In this document: piece by piece, positions 51,546 through 59,046 of the stretch
Position numbering within the stretch: position 1 is the stretch's first letter
How the letters are laid out: every line of letters starts with the position of its first letter
Origin: Oscillospiraceae bacterium
GTDB taxonomy: Bacteria > Bacillota > Clostridia > Oscillospirales > Oscillospiraceae
NCBI GenBank assembly: GCA_022800665.1
Contig: JAAWQS010000001.1
Span: 42,684 to 106,683 of the forward strand
DNA length: 64,000 nt
Reading direction: 5' to 3'
Notes under the pieces: model-generated
What the model was told of the DNA's origin: nothing
Seen by the model: only the letters and a program-made list of their open reading frames with translations
Databases searched by the model: none
Translations under genes and position numbers: made by a program

Positions 51546-52250
51546 ATGGCGCATTTTGAAACGGTGAACGAGCTGACCTTAAAGGTGACATTTAACAACG
51601 GTGAGCGTATCCACAGTAAAGCGGGAGCCATGATCGGGTTTCAGGGCAACCTGAATTTTGACAAGGAACTGCTCGGTCCGGGCCGCACAGCGGGCAATGC
51701 TTTTGTAAACCAGCTTACCCGTCGGCTCACAGGCGAAAACCTCCCGCTGATGTTGGTCACGCCCCAGGGAAAAGCGATTGGTTATTTTGCCAACCTGGCG
51801 CAGCATGTGGTTGTTCTTGACCTGCAGCCCGGCGAGCGGGTCAGCGTGGAGAGCGAGAATATACTCGCCTTTACCGAATCCTGTCAGTACAGCGTACGCA
51901 TTATGGGTGCAGGAATCATCAGTCAGAAGGGATTGTTTACCTCTACCATCACCGGTCCTGGTCAGTGCGCCTTGTTGTGCGACGGCAATCCCATTGCCAT
52001 GAACGGTCCTTGTACGGTGGACCCGGACGCATTCGTGTTTTATGTTGGCATGGAGGATCCTCAATTCCGTACGCAGATGAGTTGGAAAAATTTTATTGGT
52101 CAGGCTTCCGGCGAATCCTATTTTCTGGACTTCCATGACCCGCAGACTATTGTCGTCATTCAACCCAGCGAACGGACCTCCGGCATTGATATCGGTATTG
52201 ATGGACATGGTGGCCGCCCCACCCGTCAGGACAACCGCCTGTTTCGTTGA
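51546..52250 (+). CDS. AIM24 family protein
   Basis: 234 residues. The AIM24 fold (DUF124; beta-barrel) is recognised from LTLKVTFNNGERIHSKAGAMIG, GKAIGYFANLAQHVVVLDL, GERVSVESENILAFTES and an acidic/Gly-rich tail. AAGGGGGC precedes ATG 51546. It lies 60 bases after TerD and shares its transcript. Role unknown; AIM24 proteins occur beside Ter-type stress modules in several Firmicutes. Confidence 0.87.
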   Translation: MAHFETVNELTLKVTFNNGERIHSKAGAMIGFQGNLNFDKELLGPGRTAGNAFVNQLTRRLTGENLPLMLVTPQGKAIGYFANLAQHVVVLDLQPGERVSVESENILAFTESCQYSVRIMGAGIISQKGLFTSTITGPGQCALLCDGNPIAMNGPCTVDPDAFVFYVGMEDPQFRTQMSWKNFIGQASGESYFLDFHDPQTIVVIQPSERTSGIDIGIDGHGGRPTRQDNRLFR

Positions 52251-52276
52251 GCATATATGAGGCGGCAGTAATTACG

Positions 52277-52314
52277 AAAACGCCATGGACAAATTTTTGT
52301 CTCTGGCGTTTTTT
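52277..52314 (+). terminator. Terminator after AIM24 gene
   Basis: AAAACGCCA (52277-52285) pairs with TGGCGTTTT (52304-52312) with an inner GACAAA/TTTGTC; T-run follows. Confidence 0.75.
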
Positions 52315-52344
52315 GTATCCGACGATGCAAAAGGAGGGAAACGC

Positions 52345-53196
52345 ATGTTAGACAGGAGCGAAATCGGCAAACGGGGATATCTGCATGAGGACTACCGGCT
52401 GTTCCATCTCCGGGACTGCCGGGCCGTAAAGCTGGACTACCACTACCACGAATTTGACAAGCTGGTATTCCACATTGAGGGCCGGACCGAGTACAACATC
52501 GAGGGCAAAAGCTATCCCCTCCAGCCTATGGACGTCCTGCTGGTCAGCCGCAATATGATTCATCTGCCGGTCATCGACTCCAGCCGGAGTTATGAGCGGA
52601 TGGTGCTTTGGATAAATCGGGACTTCCTCTCCCGCAGCAGCAGGGAGGATGCGGACCTGACCTCCTGTTTTGCCCTGGCCGCCCAGCGGGATCAGTACCT
52701 CTACCGTCCCCAGGGCGAGGCTCGCGAACGCTACCGCGCTCTCTTTGGCAGAATCAAGGAGGCGTCCGGCAGCGAAGCCTTCGGCGCAAGGCTGCTGGCG
52801 GACACCTATGTGCTCCAGCTGATGATTGCCCTCAACCGGGACCTGCGCGCGCCTGCCGCGGACAATGCCGCCGCCTGCCGTTTTGACCCCAAAATGGAGG
52901 AAGTCACCCACTATATCCGGGAGCATCTGCAGGAGCAGCTGTCCATTGACCGTCTGGCCGGGACCTTCTACCTCAGCCGCTACTATCTCATGCACCGCTT
53001 CAAGGCCGCTTACGGCTGCACCGTCCACCAGTATATCCAGCAAAAGCGGCTCCAGACGGCGGCGGAGATGATCCGGCAGGGGGTTCCGGTGCTGAAGGCG
53101 GCGGAGGAGGCGGGGTTCGGCGATTACTCCGTCTTCCTGCGGGCCTTCCGCGCCGCTTACGGATGCAGTCCCCGGACCCTGGGCGCACGGCCATAG
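52345..53196 (+). CDS. AraC-family transcriptional regulator
   Basis: 283 residues from ATG 52345 (GGAGGG 7 bases upstream); a longer reading from 52285 runs through the preceding terminator. N-terminal cupin-like sensing part (KLDYHYHEFDKLVFHIEG, about 28-48). C-terminal two helix-turn-helix regions (SIDRLAGTFYLSRYYLMHRFKAA and AAEEAGFGDYSVFLRAFRAAYG). Binds a sugar-like ligand in other members; target unknown. It is transcribed alone and ends convergently 4 bases from Hsp33. Confidence 0.88.
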   Translation: MLDRSEIGKRGYLHEDYRLFHLRDCRAVKLDYHYHEFDKLVFHIEGRTEYNIEGKSYPLQPMDVLLVSRNMIHLPVIDSSRSYERMVLWINRDFLSRSSREDADLTSCFALAAQRDQYLYRPQGEARERYRALFGRIKEASGSEAFGARLLADTYVLQLMIALNRDLRAPAADNAAACRFDPKMEEVTHYIREHLQEQLSIDRLAGTFYLSRYYLMHRFKAAYGCTVHQYIQQKRLQTAAEMIRQGVPVLKAAEEAGFGDYSVFLRAFRAAYGCSPRTLGARP

Positions 53197-53200
53197 CCGC

Positions 53201-54091
53201 CTACGCCTTTTGCGCCTTCAGACGGTCAATCAGCTCCTTCAGCTCTCCGGCGGTATACCGGTAGACCTTGTCGCAGAACTGACAGCCCAGTTCGCACCCG
53301 CCCTGTTCAGCCAGCAGGTCCTCCAGCTCCTCCACCCCCATGCTGATCAACGCCCGTTCCACACGGTCCCGGCTGCAATAGCACTTGTAGGAGATGGGGC
53401 TGGATTCCAGCAGCTCCACATCAAAGCCGCTCAGTACGGTCCGCAGCAGGGCTTCCGGGTCCGGGTTCCGGTCCAGCAGGGCGGTGACAGGCCCGGCGGA
53501 GAGAACGCCCTGCTCCACCTGGGCGATCACCCCCTCCTCCGCGCCGGGGAGCAGCTGGATGATATAGCCTCCCGCAGCCCTGACGCTCTGGTCCCGGTCC
53601 ACCAGCACCCCCAGGGCGCAGGCGGTGGGAATCTGCTCGCTCTCCACAAAGTATGCGGCCAGGTCCTCGGCAATCTCTCCGCCCAGAAGCCCCACGCTGC
53701 CGATATACGGCTCCTTCATACCCAAATCCTTGATGACGGTCAAGGTCCCCTCGCAGCCTACCGCCCCGCCTACATCCAGCTTGCCGTCGGGCCGAAGAGG
53801 GAGGTCCGTCTGGGGGTTCTGGACATAGCCCCGGACACAGCCCAGGGGGTCGGACACCGCCAGCACGGTCCCCAGCGGACCGCCGCCCTTGATCTGCAGG
53901 GTCAGGCTGGCCGCGTCCTCCTTCAGCGCATTGCCCATCATTGCGGCGGCGGCTAAGGTCCGGCCCAGAGCGGCGGTGGCGGTGGGGAGGGTCCTGTGAA
54001 TATTCCGCGCCTGTTCTGTCAGCTTGCGGGCGGTAACGGCCACGGCCTTGACGCCGCCCCCGGCGGTGATTGCGCGCACTAATTGATCCAT
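53201..54091 (-). CDS. hslO: Redox-regulated chaperone Hsp33
   Basis: 296 residues. N-terminal chaperone core (KGGGPLGTVLAVSD, PLRPDGKLDVGGAVG). The C-terminal zinc switch CYC plus CELGCQFC supplies the CxC and CxxC pairs. It becomes active on oxidation and holds unfolded proteins. AGGAAAG precedes ATG 54091. It follows the GntR gene by 36 bases on the same strand. Confidence 0.94.
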   Translation of the reverse strand: MDQLVRAITAGGGVKAVAVTARKLTEQARNIHRTLPTATAALGRTLAAAAMMGNALKEDAASLTLQIKGGGPLGTVLAVSDPLGCVRGYVQNPQTDLPLRPDGKLDVGGAVGCEGTLTVIKDLGMKEPYIGSVGLLGGEIAEDLAAYFVESEQIPTACALGVLVDRDQSVRAAGGYIIQLLPGAEEGVIAQVEQGVLSAGPVTALLDRNPDPEALLRTVLSGFDVELLESSPISYKCYCSRDRVERALISMGVEELEDLLAEQGGCELGCQFCDKVYRYTAGELKELIDRLKAQKA

Positions 54092-54127
54092 TTCTTTCCT
54101 GTTCCTTTCCTGTGGTGGCGGGCCTGG

Positions 54128-54856
54128 TCACGGATGTCCCTTTCCGAACAGAAACTCACCGAAATAGCTGTCCCGGACGGTCTCCCGCACATGGCTCAAA
54201 TCCCCCCGCTTCAGCGTCTCGTACAGCTGGCTGTGGGCGGCGATCAGCTCCTCCATGCGCCCGCTGTTAATCATAGTGGACACCGTCTCGTACCGCATAG
54301 CGCAGGTCAGACTGCGCACGACGCGGCTGATTTTATCTGCCAGCGGATTTTTCCCCATCTGGGAGATCATGTCGTGGAACTGGTCGTCAATCTGGAAAAA
54401 TCTGTCCACCATGTCCTCCCCGCTGTCCATAACGGCCCGCATCTGCTCCAGCAGCTCCTCCAACGCCCGGCCCTCCGCCTCGCCGTACTTCTGAATCGCC
54501 AGGCGCATAATCCCGGTCTCCGTCATCTCCCGCAGCTCCATCAGATTCTCAAAGGAGTCCTGGTTGAGAATAATCCCGTAGATCATGGGGTCGATCATGC
54601 TCTCCTTGAACCCGCTGCAGACAAAGGTCCCCTCCGAGCGTTTGCTCTCCAGAACCCCCAGGTAGGTCAATATCTTGATTGCTTCCCGCACCGAGCTGCG
54701 GGCCACGCCCAGCGACGCCGCCAGGTCCGGCTCCGGCGGGATACGGTCGCCGGGCTTCAGCTCCTTGTTCCGCATGGCGTCGGTGAGGCAGTTGATGACG
54801 CTCTGCACTACGGATTCCTTTTTTAGATTTTTCAAGTATCCAGGCGTTTCTGTCAT
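54128..54856 (-). CDS. FadR-type (FCD) GntR-family transcriptional regulator
   Basis: 242 residues. N-terminal winged helix (LKPGDRIPPEPDLAASLGVARSSVREAIKIL) and C-terminal FCD helical domain with metal-type residues (DDQFHDMISQMGKN). FCD members repress carboxylate and sugar-acid operons and bind TNGTNNNACNA-like palindromes. It is the in-window candidate for the TGTCNGACA sites at 15719-15768 and 18788-18798, though 36 kb away (inference). Its promoter (54900-54928) precedes it, and Hsp33 lies 36 bases downstream. Confidence 0.88.
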   Translation of the reverse strand: MTETPGYLKNLKKESVVQSVINCLTDAMRNKELKPGDRIPPEPDLAASLGVARSSVREAIKILTYLGVLESKRSEGTFVCSGFKESMIDPMIYGIILNQDSFENLMELREMTETGIMRLAIQKYGEAEGRALEELLEQMRAVMDSGEDMVDRFFQIDDQFHDMISQMGKNPLADKISRVVRSLTCAMRYETVSTMINSGRMEELIAAHSQLYETLKRGDLSHVRETVRDSYFGEFLFGKGHP

Positions 54857-54899
54857 GGTTCGTGATATCCTTCCGTAGAGTTATTTGTGCCGTATGTAT

Positions 54900-54928
54900 A
54901 ACATAGTACAATTTGCAGCCCGCGTCAA
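54900..54928 (-). promoter_or_regulatory. Promoter of gntR
   Basis: Minus strand: TTGACG (54923-54928), 17 bases, TATGTT (54900-54905). No TGTCNGACA site is present here. Confidence 0.55.
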
Positions 54929-54962
54929 GAGAAAGTTTCCAAACCCGGCGGCGCAAGCGGAC

Positions 54963-54990
54963 AGCCCTCCCGGCAGACGCCGGGAGGGCT
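54963..54990. terminator. GC-rich hairpin after the alcohol dehydrogenase gene
   Basis: AGCCCTCCCGGC (54963-54974) pairs perfectly with 54979-54990; short T/C tract on plus only, so its role in termination of the minus-strand gene is uncertain. Confidence 0.45.
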
Positions 54991-55010
54991 TGTCTCTATC
55001 AATGGCCCGG

Positions 55011-56186
55011 TTATAACGCCATGCGGTAAATCGCCAGCATATCCGGCTCATGGAGCTTTTTAGCGGACCCTTTGGTCCCGCCGGTTGCCACGCCGCACTT
55101 GCGGGACAGCGTCAGCAGGTCCTGTTCCGACGGCTCCACTCCCAGCTCCCGCAGGCTGGTGGGCATACCGATGGAGCGGAAAAATGCCTCCAGGGCCTCG
55201 ATGCCCCGCAACGCCGTATCCGCCGTACCCGCCGGGACGCCCATCACCCGCACCGCGAACTGTTCAAACCTGGGCAGGCACTCCCGGTACACATACCGCG
55301 CCCAGCTGCCCCACACCGCCGCCAGACCCGCGCCGTGGGCCACGTCGTACATACCGCTCAGCTCGTGCTCCAGGGCGTGGACGGAGAAATCGTCGCCGCC
55401 GTTGCCGCAGCCGGTCAGACCGTTGTGGGACAGGCTCCCCGCCCACATCACCTCTGCCCGCGCGCCATAGTTTTCCGGGTCGTCCCGGAGGATGACCGCA
55501 TTCTTCATCACCGTGCGCAGCAGGGCCTCCGCAATGCCGTCGGTCAGCTCCATGTTGCCCCCGTTGTTGGTGAAATACCGCTCCAGCGTGTGCATCAGGA
55601 TATCCGTGCAGCCGCAGGCGGTCTGGTAGGGGGGCAGGGTCATGGTCAGCTCCGGGTTCATGACAGCGAACCTGGGGCGGCACAGATTGCTGCTGTAGCC
55701 CCGCTTGATGCCGCCCTCCTCTTTGGTAATCACAGAGCTGCTGCTCATCTCGCTCCCTGCGGCGGCGATGGTCAACACCACCCCCACCGGCAGGCACGCC
55801 GACGCCTGCCGCCGGCGGTCGTAGAAATCCCACACATCGCCCTCGTTGGTCACGCCGTAGCCGATGGCCTTGGCCGAGTCAATCACGCTGCCGCCGCCCA
55901 CAGCCAGCAGGAAGTCCACGCCCTCTCTCCGGCACAGATCAATCCCCTCGCGGACCAGGGAGAGCCGGGGGTTGGGAACCACGCCGCCCAGCTCCGTATA
56001 CGCGATTCCCGCCGCCGTCAGGGAGGCGCGGATGCGGTCCAGCAGGCCCGAACGCCGGGCGCTGCCGCCGCCGTAGTGCAGGAGGACTTTCTTGCCGTTC
56101 TGGGCCTTGACCAGGGCCCCAATCTGGTTTTCCCCGCCGCGGCCAAAAACAATCTGCGTCGGGGCATAAAAGGTAAAATCAGCCAT
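55011..56186 (-). CDS. Iron-containing alcohol dehydrogenase (butanol-dehydrogenase/YqhD type)
   Basis: 391 residues from ATG 56186 (GAGAGGAT upstream; the longer reading to 56219 lacks a site). NAD site LAVGGGSVIDSAKAIGYG; metal ligands in CGCTDILMHTLERYF (Asp, His) and SVHALEHELSGMYDVAHGAG (His, His). It interconverts an aldehyde and alcohol. It follows the MBL gene by 17 bases on the same transcript. Confidence 0.92.
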   Translation of the reverse strand: MADFTFYAPTQIVFGRGGENQIGALVKAQNGKKVLLHYGGGSARRSGLLDRIRASLTAAGIAYTELGGVVPNPRLSLVREGIDLCRREGVDFLLAVGGGSVIDSAKAIGYGVTNEGDVWDFYDRRRQASACLPVGVVLTIAAAGSEMSSSSVITKEEGGIKRGYSSNLCRPRFAVMNPELTMTLPPYQTACGCTDILMHTLERYFTNNGGNMELTDGIAEALLRTVMKNAVILRDDPENYGARAEVMWAGSLSHNGLTGCGNGGDDFSVHALEHELSGMYDVAHGAGLAAVWGSWARYVYRECLPRFEQFAVRVMGVPAGTADTALRGIEALEAFFRSIGMPTSLRELGVEPSEQDLLTLSRKCGVATGGTKGSAKKLHEPDMLAIYRMAL

Positions 56187-56203
56187 AGCCGTATCCTCTC
56201 CGT

Positions 56204-56878
56204 TCAATAAACCTCGCACACATCGCCCATACGGGGGATGCGGACCCGGAACCGGTCATGCTGATCCAGGACCTTTTCCACAGCGGGCCACAGCTGCGCA
56301 CTGTCCCGCTCCTTGTCGGGCAGGTGGGTCAGCAGAATTTTCCCCTGGGTGATCTGCTCCGTAATCTCCCAGGCGGCCTCTGTGGAGGCGTAGGCATAGG
56401 GGGCAATCAGCACATCGGGGTGGGGGAAGTGGTCCTGCCCCTTCCACTGCAGGGGGGAGGCGTCGCCCATGAACCAGACCAGGGAGGAGCCCCGGATCAG
56501 AAAGCTGTAGTGGGGGGTATCCGTGTACTCCGCGCCCATATGCCGGCTGGGTACGGCAATGAGCTGCACCGCGCCCACGCTGGAGGAGGCGGTGATCACC
56601 GCGTAGTCCGACAGGTCCGCCGCCACGTCCTTCGGGCCGATGAGCTTGGGCAGGGGATGGTGTTTGACGTATGACCGGACAAATTCCGGCTGGAAGTGGT
56701 CGCTGTGGTTGTGCGTAAAGGCAATCATGTCCAAATGGGTATCATACAGAGTATTCAGGAGATCCGGCGGGGTAGCCAGGTAGTCGTTGACCGCTTGGCT
56801 GACGCCGTCCAGGAGAATGCGTACGCCGTCCATTTCCAGTATGCCGCCGGCATTAGCCGTTCTCGTATATGTTATCAT
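56204..56878 (-). CDS. MBL-fold metal hydrolase, UlaG-like
   Basis: 224 residues from ATG 56878 (GGTGGG 11 bases upstream). Metal motif AFTHNHSDHFQP, a substrate-side PSRHMG and WFMGDASPL, and LLTHLPD near the end. It resembles UlaG-like lactonases/phosphodiesterases (shorter form). Substrate unknown. Co-transcribed with the iron alcohol dehydrogenase. Confidence 0.8.
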   Translation of the reverse strand: MITYTRTANAGGILEMDGVRILLDGVSQAVNDYLATPPDLLNTLYDTHLDMIAFTHNHSDHFQPEFVRSYVKHHPLPKLIGPKDVAADLSDYAVITASSSVGAVQLIAVPSRHMGAEYTDTPHYSFLIRGSSLVWFMGDASPLQWKGQDHFPHPDVLIAPYAYASTEAAWEITEQITQGKILLTHLPDKERDSAQLWPAVEKVLDQHDRFRVRIPRMGDVCEVY

Positions 56879-56945
56879 AACCGATTGTTCCCACCTACTA
56901 TAATATTTGCGGTCTGCGCCCGCAGTGTATCTTAACGTTCTATAT

Positions 56946-56974
56946 ATAATACCATCAAACCGCGGAATATTCAA
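56946..56974 (-). promoter_or_regulatory. Promoter of MBL-alcohol dehydrogenase unit
   Basis: Minus strand: TTGAAT (56969-56974), 17 bases, TATTAT (56946-56951). Confidence 0.65.
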
Positions 56975-57021
56975 CCATCTCTCTCTGCAAATCTGGTATT
57001 TTTTTGCCGGGGGCGGCAATT

Positions 57022-57055
57022 ACTTCTTGACAAGAAGTACAATGTGTTGTATAGT
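57022..57055 (+). promoter_or_regulatory. padR promoter with perfect palindrome over the -35
   Basis: TTGACA (57027-57032), 17 bases, TATAGT (57050-57055). The perfect palindrome ACTTCTTGACAAGAAGT (57022-57038) spans the -35 box, a likely autorepression site. Confidence 0.8.
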
Positions 57056-57078
57056 ATTGTGCAAAAGGGGGTATCCAT

Positions 57079-57417
57079 GTGATTGATCCACAAGTAAAGC
57101 GCGGCCTGCTGGACGTATGCGTTTTGTCCGCCCTGCGGCGGGGGGATTCTTACGGCTATCAGATCATCAAGGACCTGAGCGGCTGCATCGGTATCTCCGA
57201 GTCCACCCTGTACCCCATTCTGCGCCGCCTGGAAGCGGCGGGGCGGCTGACCGTGTACACCGTGGAGCACAACGGACGCCTGCGGAAATTTTACCGCATT
57301 ACCCCGGAGGGCGTCCAGGCTGTCGGCCAGTTTCTGGAGAGCTGGCCGGAAATCCAACGGGTCTATGATTTCATAAAGGAGTGTGCTGAACATGACACGT
57401 GCGCAGTTTCTCAATGA
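57079..57417 (+). CDS. PadR-family transcriptional regulator
   Basis: 112 residues from GTG 57079 (AAAGGGGG upstream). N-terminal winged helix (LLDVCVLSALRRGDSYGYQIIKDL, STLYPILRRLEAAG). PadR proteins in Firmicutes often pair with a DUF1700/DUF4097 membrane gene, and this one overlaps such a gene by 26 bases, so they are translationally linked. Confidence 0.9.
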   Translation: MIDPQVKRGLLDVCVLSALRRGDSYGYQIIKDLSGCIGISESTLYPILRRLEAAGRLTVYTVEHNGRLRKFYRITPEGVQAVGQFLESWPEIQRVYDFIKECAEHDTCAVSQ

Positions 57418-58966
57418 GCTGTACCGCCGCCTCCCCGGCTTGACCCAGGAGCAGGCGGAGCAGCATCTCACCTATTACGCCGAGATGCTGGCCGACCGGA
57501 TGGAGGAGGGCATGAGCGAGGAGGAGGCCGTGGCCAGTATGGAGCCGGTAGACGTGATCGCCCAGCGGATTTTGCAGGACGAGGGCGTCCCGGAGGGACA
57601 GCCCCCACGCTGGCCGGACCTGCCGGAGACCGACGGCTCCCGGTTTACCAAAACGCCGGATTTCCCAAAGAGAAGAAATTGGAGAAAGCTGGCGCAGATT
57701 CTGCTGTGGGCGGCGGCTATTGCCGCAGCTGTCTCCGCTGTGGGGCGGTGGCGGGCGCAGAATATCTCCTCCACTATCGCCGAATCCTCAGACGCGCCGC
57801 CCATAGAGGACGTGGTAGACTGGCGGACTCACAATGATGAGGAATGGGCGGAGGAATGGACGGAGGAATGGACGGAGGAATGGGCGGAGGAAATGGAACA
57901 GTGGGCGTCCTTTGACGGCCTCTATGACCTGTGGGGGCTGGAGATCGGCCCGGACGGCATCTATGGCGGCAATTTCTCCATCTCCCCCAGCGGGATTGTC
58001 CTCAGCGGCGGCGGCAGAGAGATTTTCATTTCGCCCGACGGCATTGCCCTGAACAACGGGGCGGAGGAGCTGACCGACAGTATGGTGGGCGCAAAGTTCC
58101 GCTTTCCGAGCGAAACATACCGGGTAAACGCCGGAGAGATCGACAGCGTCGGCATCAACTGGACGGGAGGCATTGTAAAGGTCCGGAGCTGGGAGGAGGA
58201 CTACATCCAGATGCAGGAGTTCTCTGACAAAAAGCTCACCAAGGCCCAGGAGCTGGCGTACAGTACAGACGGCGGGACGCTGAGCATCTCCAACGGCGGC
58301 AGTTCGGACAAGGGGCTGATCGTGTGGCTGCCCAAGAGCACATGGAATGACCTGACCGTAAACACCTCGTCGGCAGATATCTACTGGGACCAGGTCTGTG
58401 CGGAATACGGCTATGCCCACAGCAGCAGCGGCAACGTGACGCTGTCCAACTCGGTCTTTAACGTTTTGGAGACCGGCGCGTCCAGCGGTCACAGTACGCT
58501 GCGCAGCGTGACGGCAGTGGAGCTGCAGACCAGTTCCTCCAGCGGGGATGTGTACCTGGAGGGAGTCGTGGCGGAGACCATGGACGTCTCCACCAGCTCC
58601 GGCAATATCTCCGGCTTTGCGGCGGGGAACAGCATCAGCCTGTCCGCCACCTCCGGCGAGACAAACATCTCCTCCGGAGCCGCCGGCAGCCTGCGGCTGA
58701 ACAGCTCCAGCGGCAATATCAAGGCCGCTCTTCAGGACAATTCGCCGGGCAGCGTGGAGGTCCAGACCAGCAGCGGGGACGTGGAGCTGCTGATGCCGGA
58801 GCACTGGGGCTTTGCGCTGGAGTTTGATTCCAACTCCGGATACTTTGACCGCGGTCCCTTCTCCGTTGTGCGCGTGGAGGACGCATATATCGCGGACGGG
58901 TTCCCCGCCATCCATATTGAGGCGGAGACCAGCAGCGGCGACCTGCGGCTGGCGGCAAATCCGTAA
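57392..58966 (+). CDS. DUF1700/DUF4097-like membrane protein (PadR partner)
   Basis: 524 residues from ATG 57392 (AAGGAG 9 bases upstream). DUF1700-like N terminus (MTRAQFLNELYRRLPGLT), one membrane helix (about 100-118), a four-fold EEWTEEW acidic repeat, then long beta-helix-like DUF4097 repeats (SSGDVYLEGV, SSGNISGFAAG, SSSGNIKAALQ, SSGDVELLMP). The repeats are probably extracellular. It likely senses or responds to envelope state with the PadR regulator; mechanism unknown. Confidence 0.83.
   Translation: MTRAQFLNELYRRLPGLTQEQAEQHLTYYAEMLADRMEEGMSEEEAVASMEPVDVIAQRILQDEGVPEGQPPRWPDLPETDGSRFTKTPDFPKRRNWRKLAQILLWAAAIAAAVSAVGRWRAQNISSTIAESSDAPPIEDVVDWRTHNDEEWAEEWTEEWTEEWAEEMEQWASFDGLYDLWGLEIGPDGIYGGNFSISPSGIVLSGGGREIFISPDGIALNNGAEELTDSMVGAKFRFPSETYRVNAGEIDSVGINWTGGIVKVRSWEEDYIQMQEFSDKKLTKAQELAYSTDGGTLSISNGGSSDKGLIVWLPKSTWNDLTVNTSSADIYWDQVCAEYGYAHSSSGNVTLSNSVFNVLETGASSGHSTLRSVTAVELQTSSSSGDVYLEGVVAETMDVSTSSGNISGFAAGNSISLSATSGETNISSGAAGSLRLNSSSGNIKAALQDNSPGSVEVQTSSGDVELLMPEHWGFALEFDSNSGYFDRGPFSVVRVEDAYIADGFPAIHIEAETSSGDLRLAANP
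57841..57888. repeat. Four tandem 12-bp coding repeats (EEWT/EEWA)
   Basis: GGAATGGGCGGA, GGAATGGACGGA (twice) and GGAATGGGCGGA in direct succession. Confidence 0.9.
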
Positions 58967-58986
58967 GCGGGGGGGATTGCTTGGGA

Positions 58987-59015
58987 TTGCGCTTCCCTCC
59001 TGGTTGTGGTATACT
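58987..59015 (+). promoter_or_regulatory. Promoter of the DUF4914 gene
   Basis: TTGCGC (58987-58992), 17 bases, TATACT (59010-59015). Confidence 0.6.
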
Positions 59016-59046
59016 GCTGTACAGATCATAATAGGAGGGAACGACC

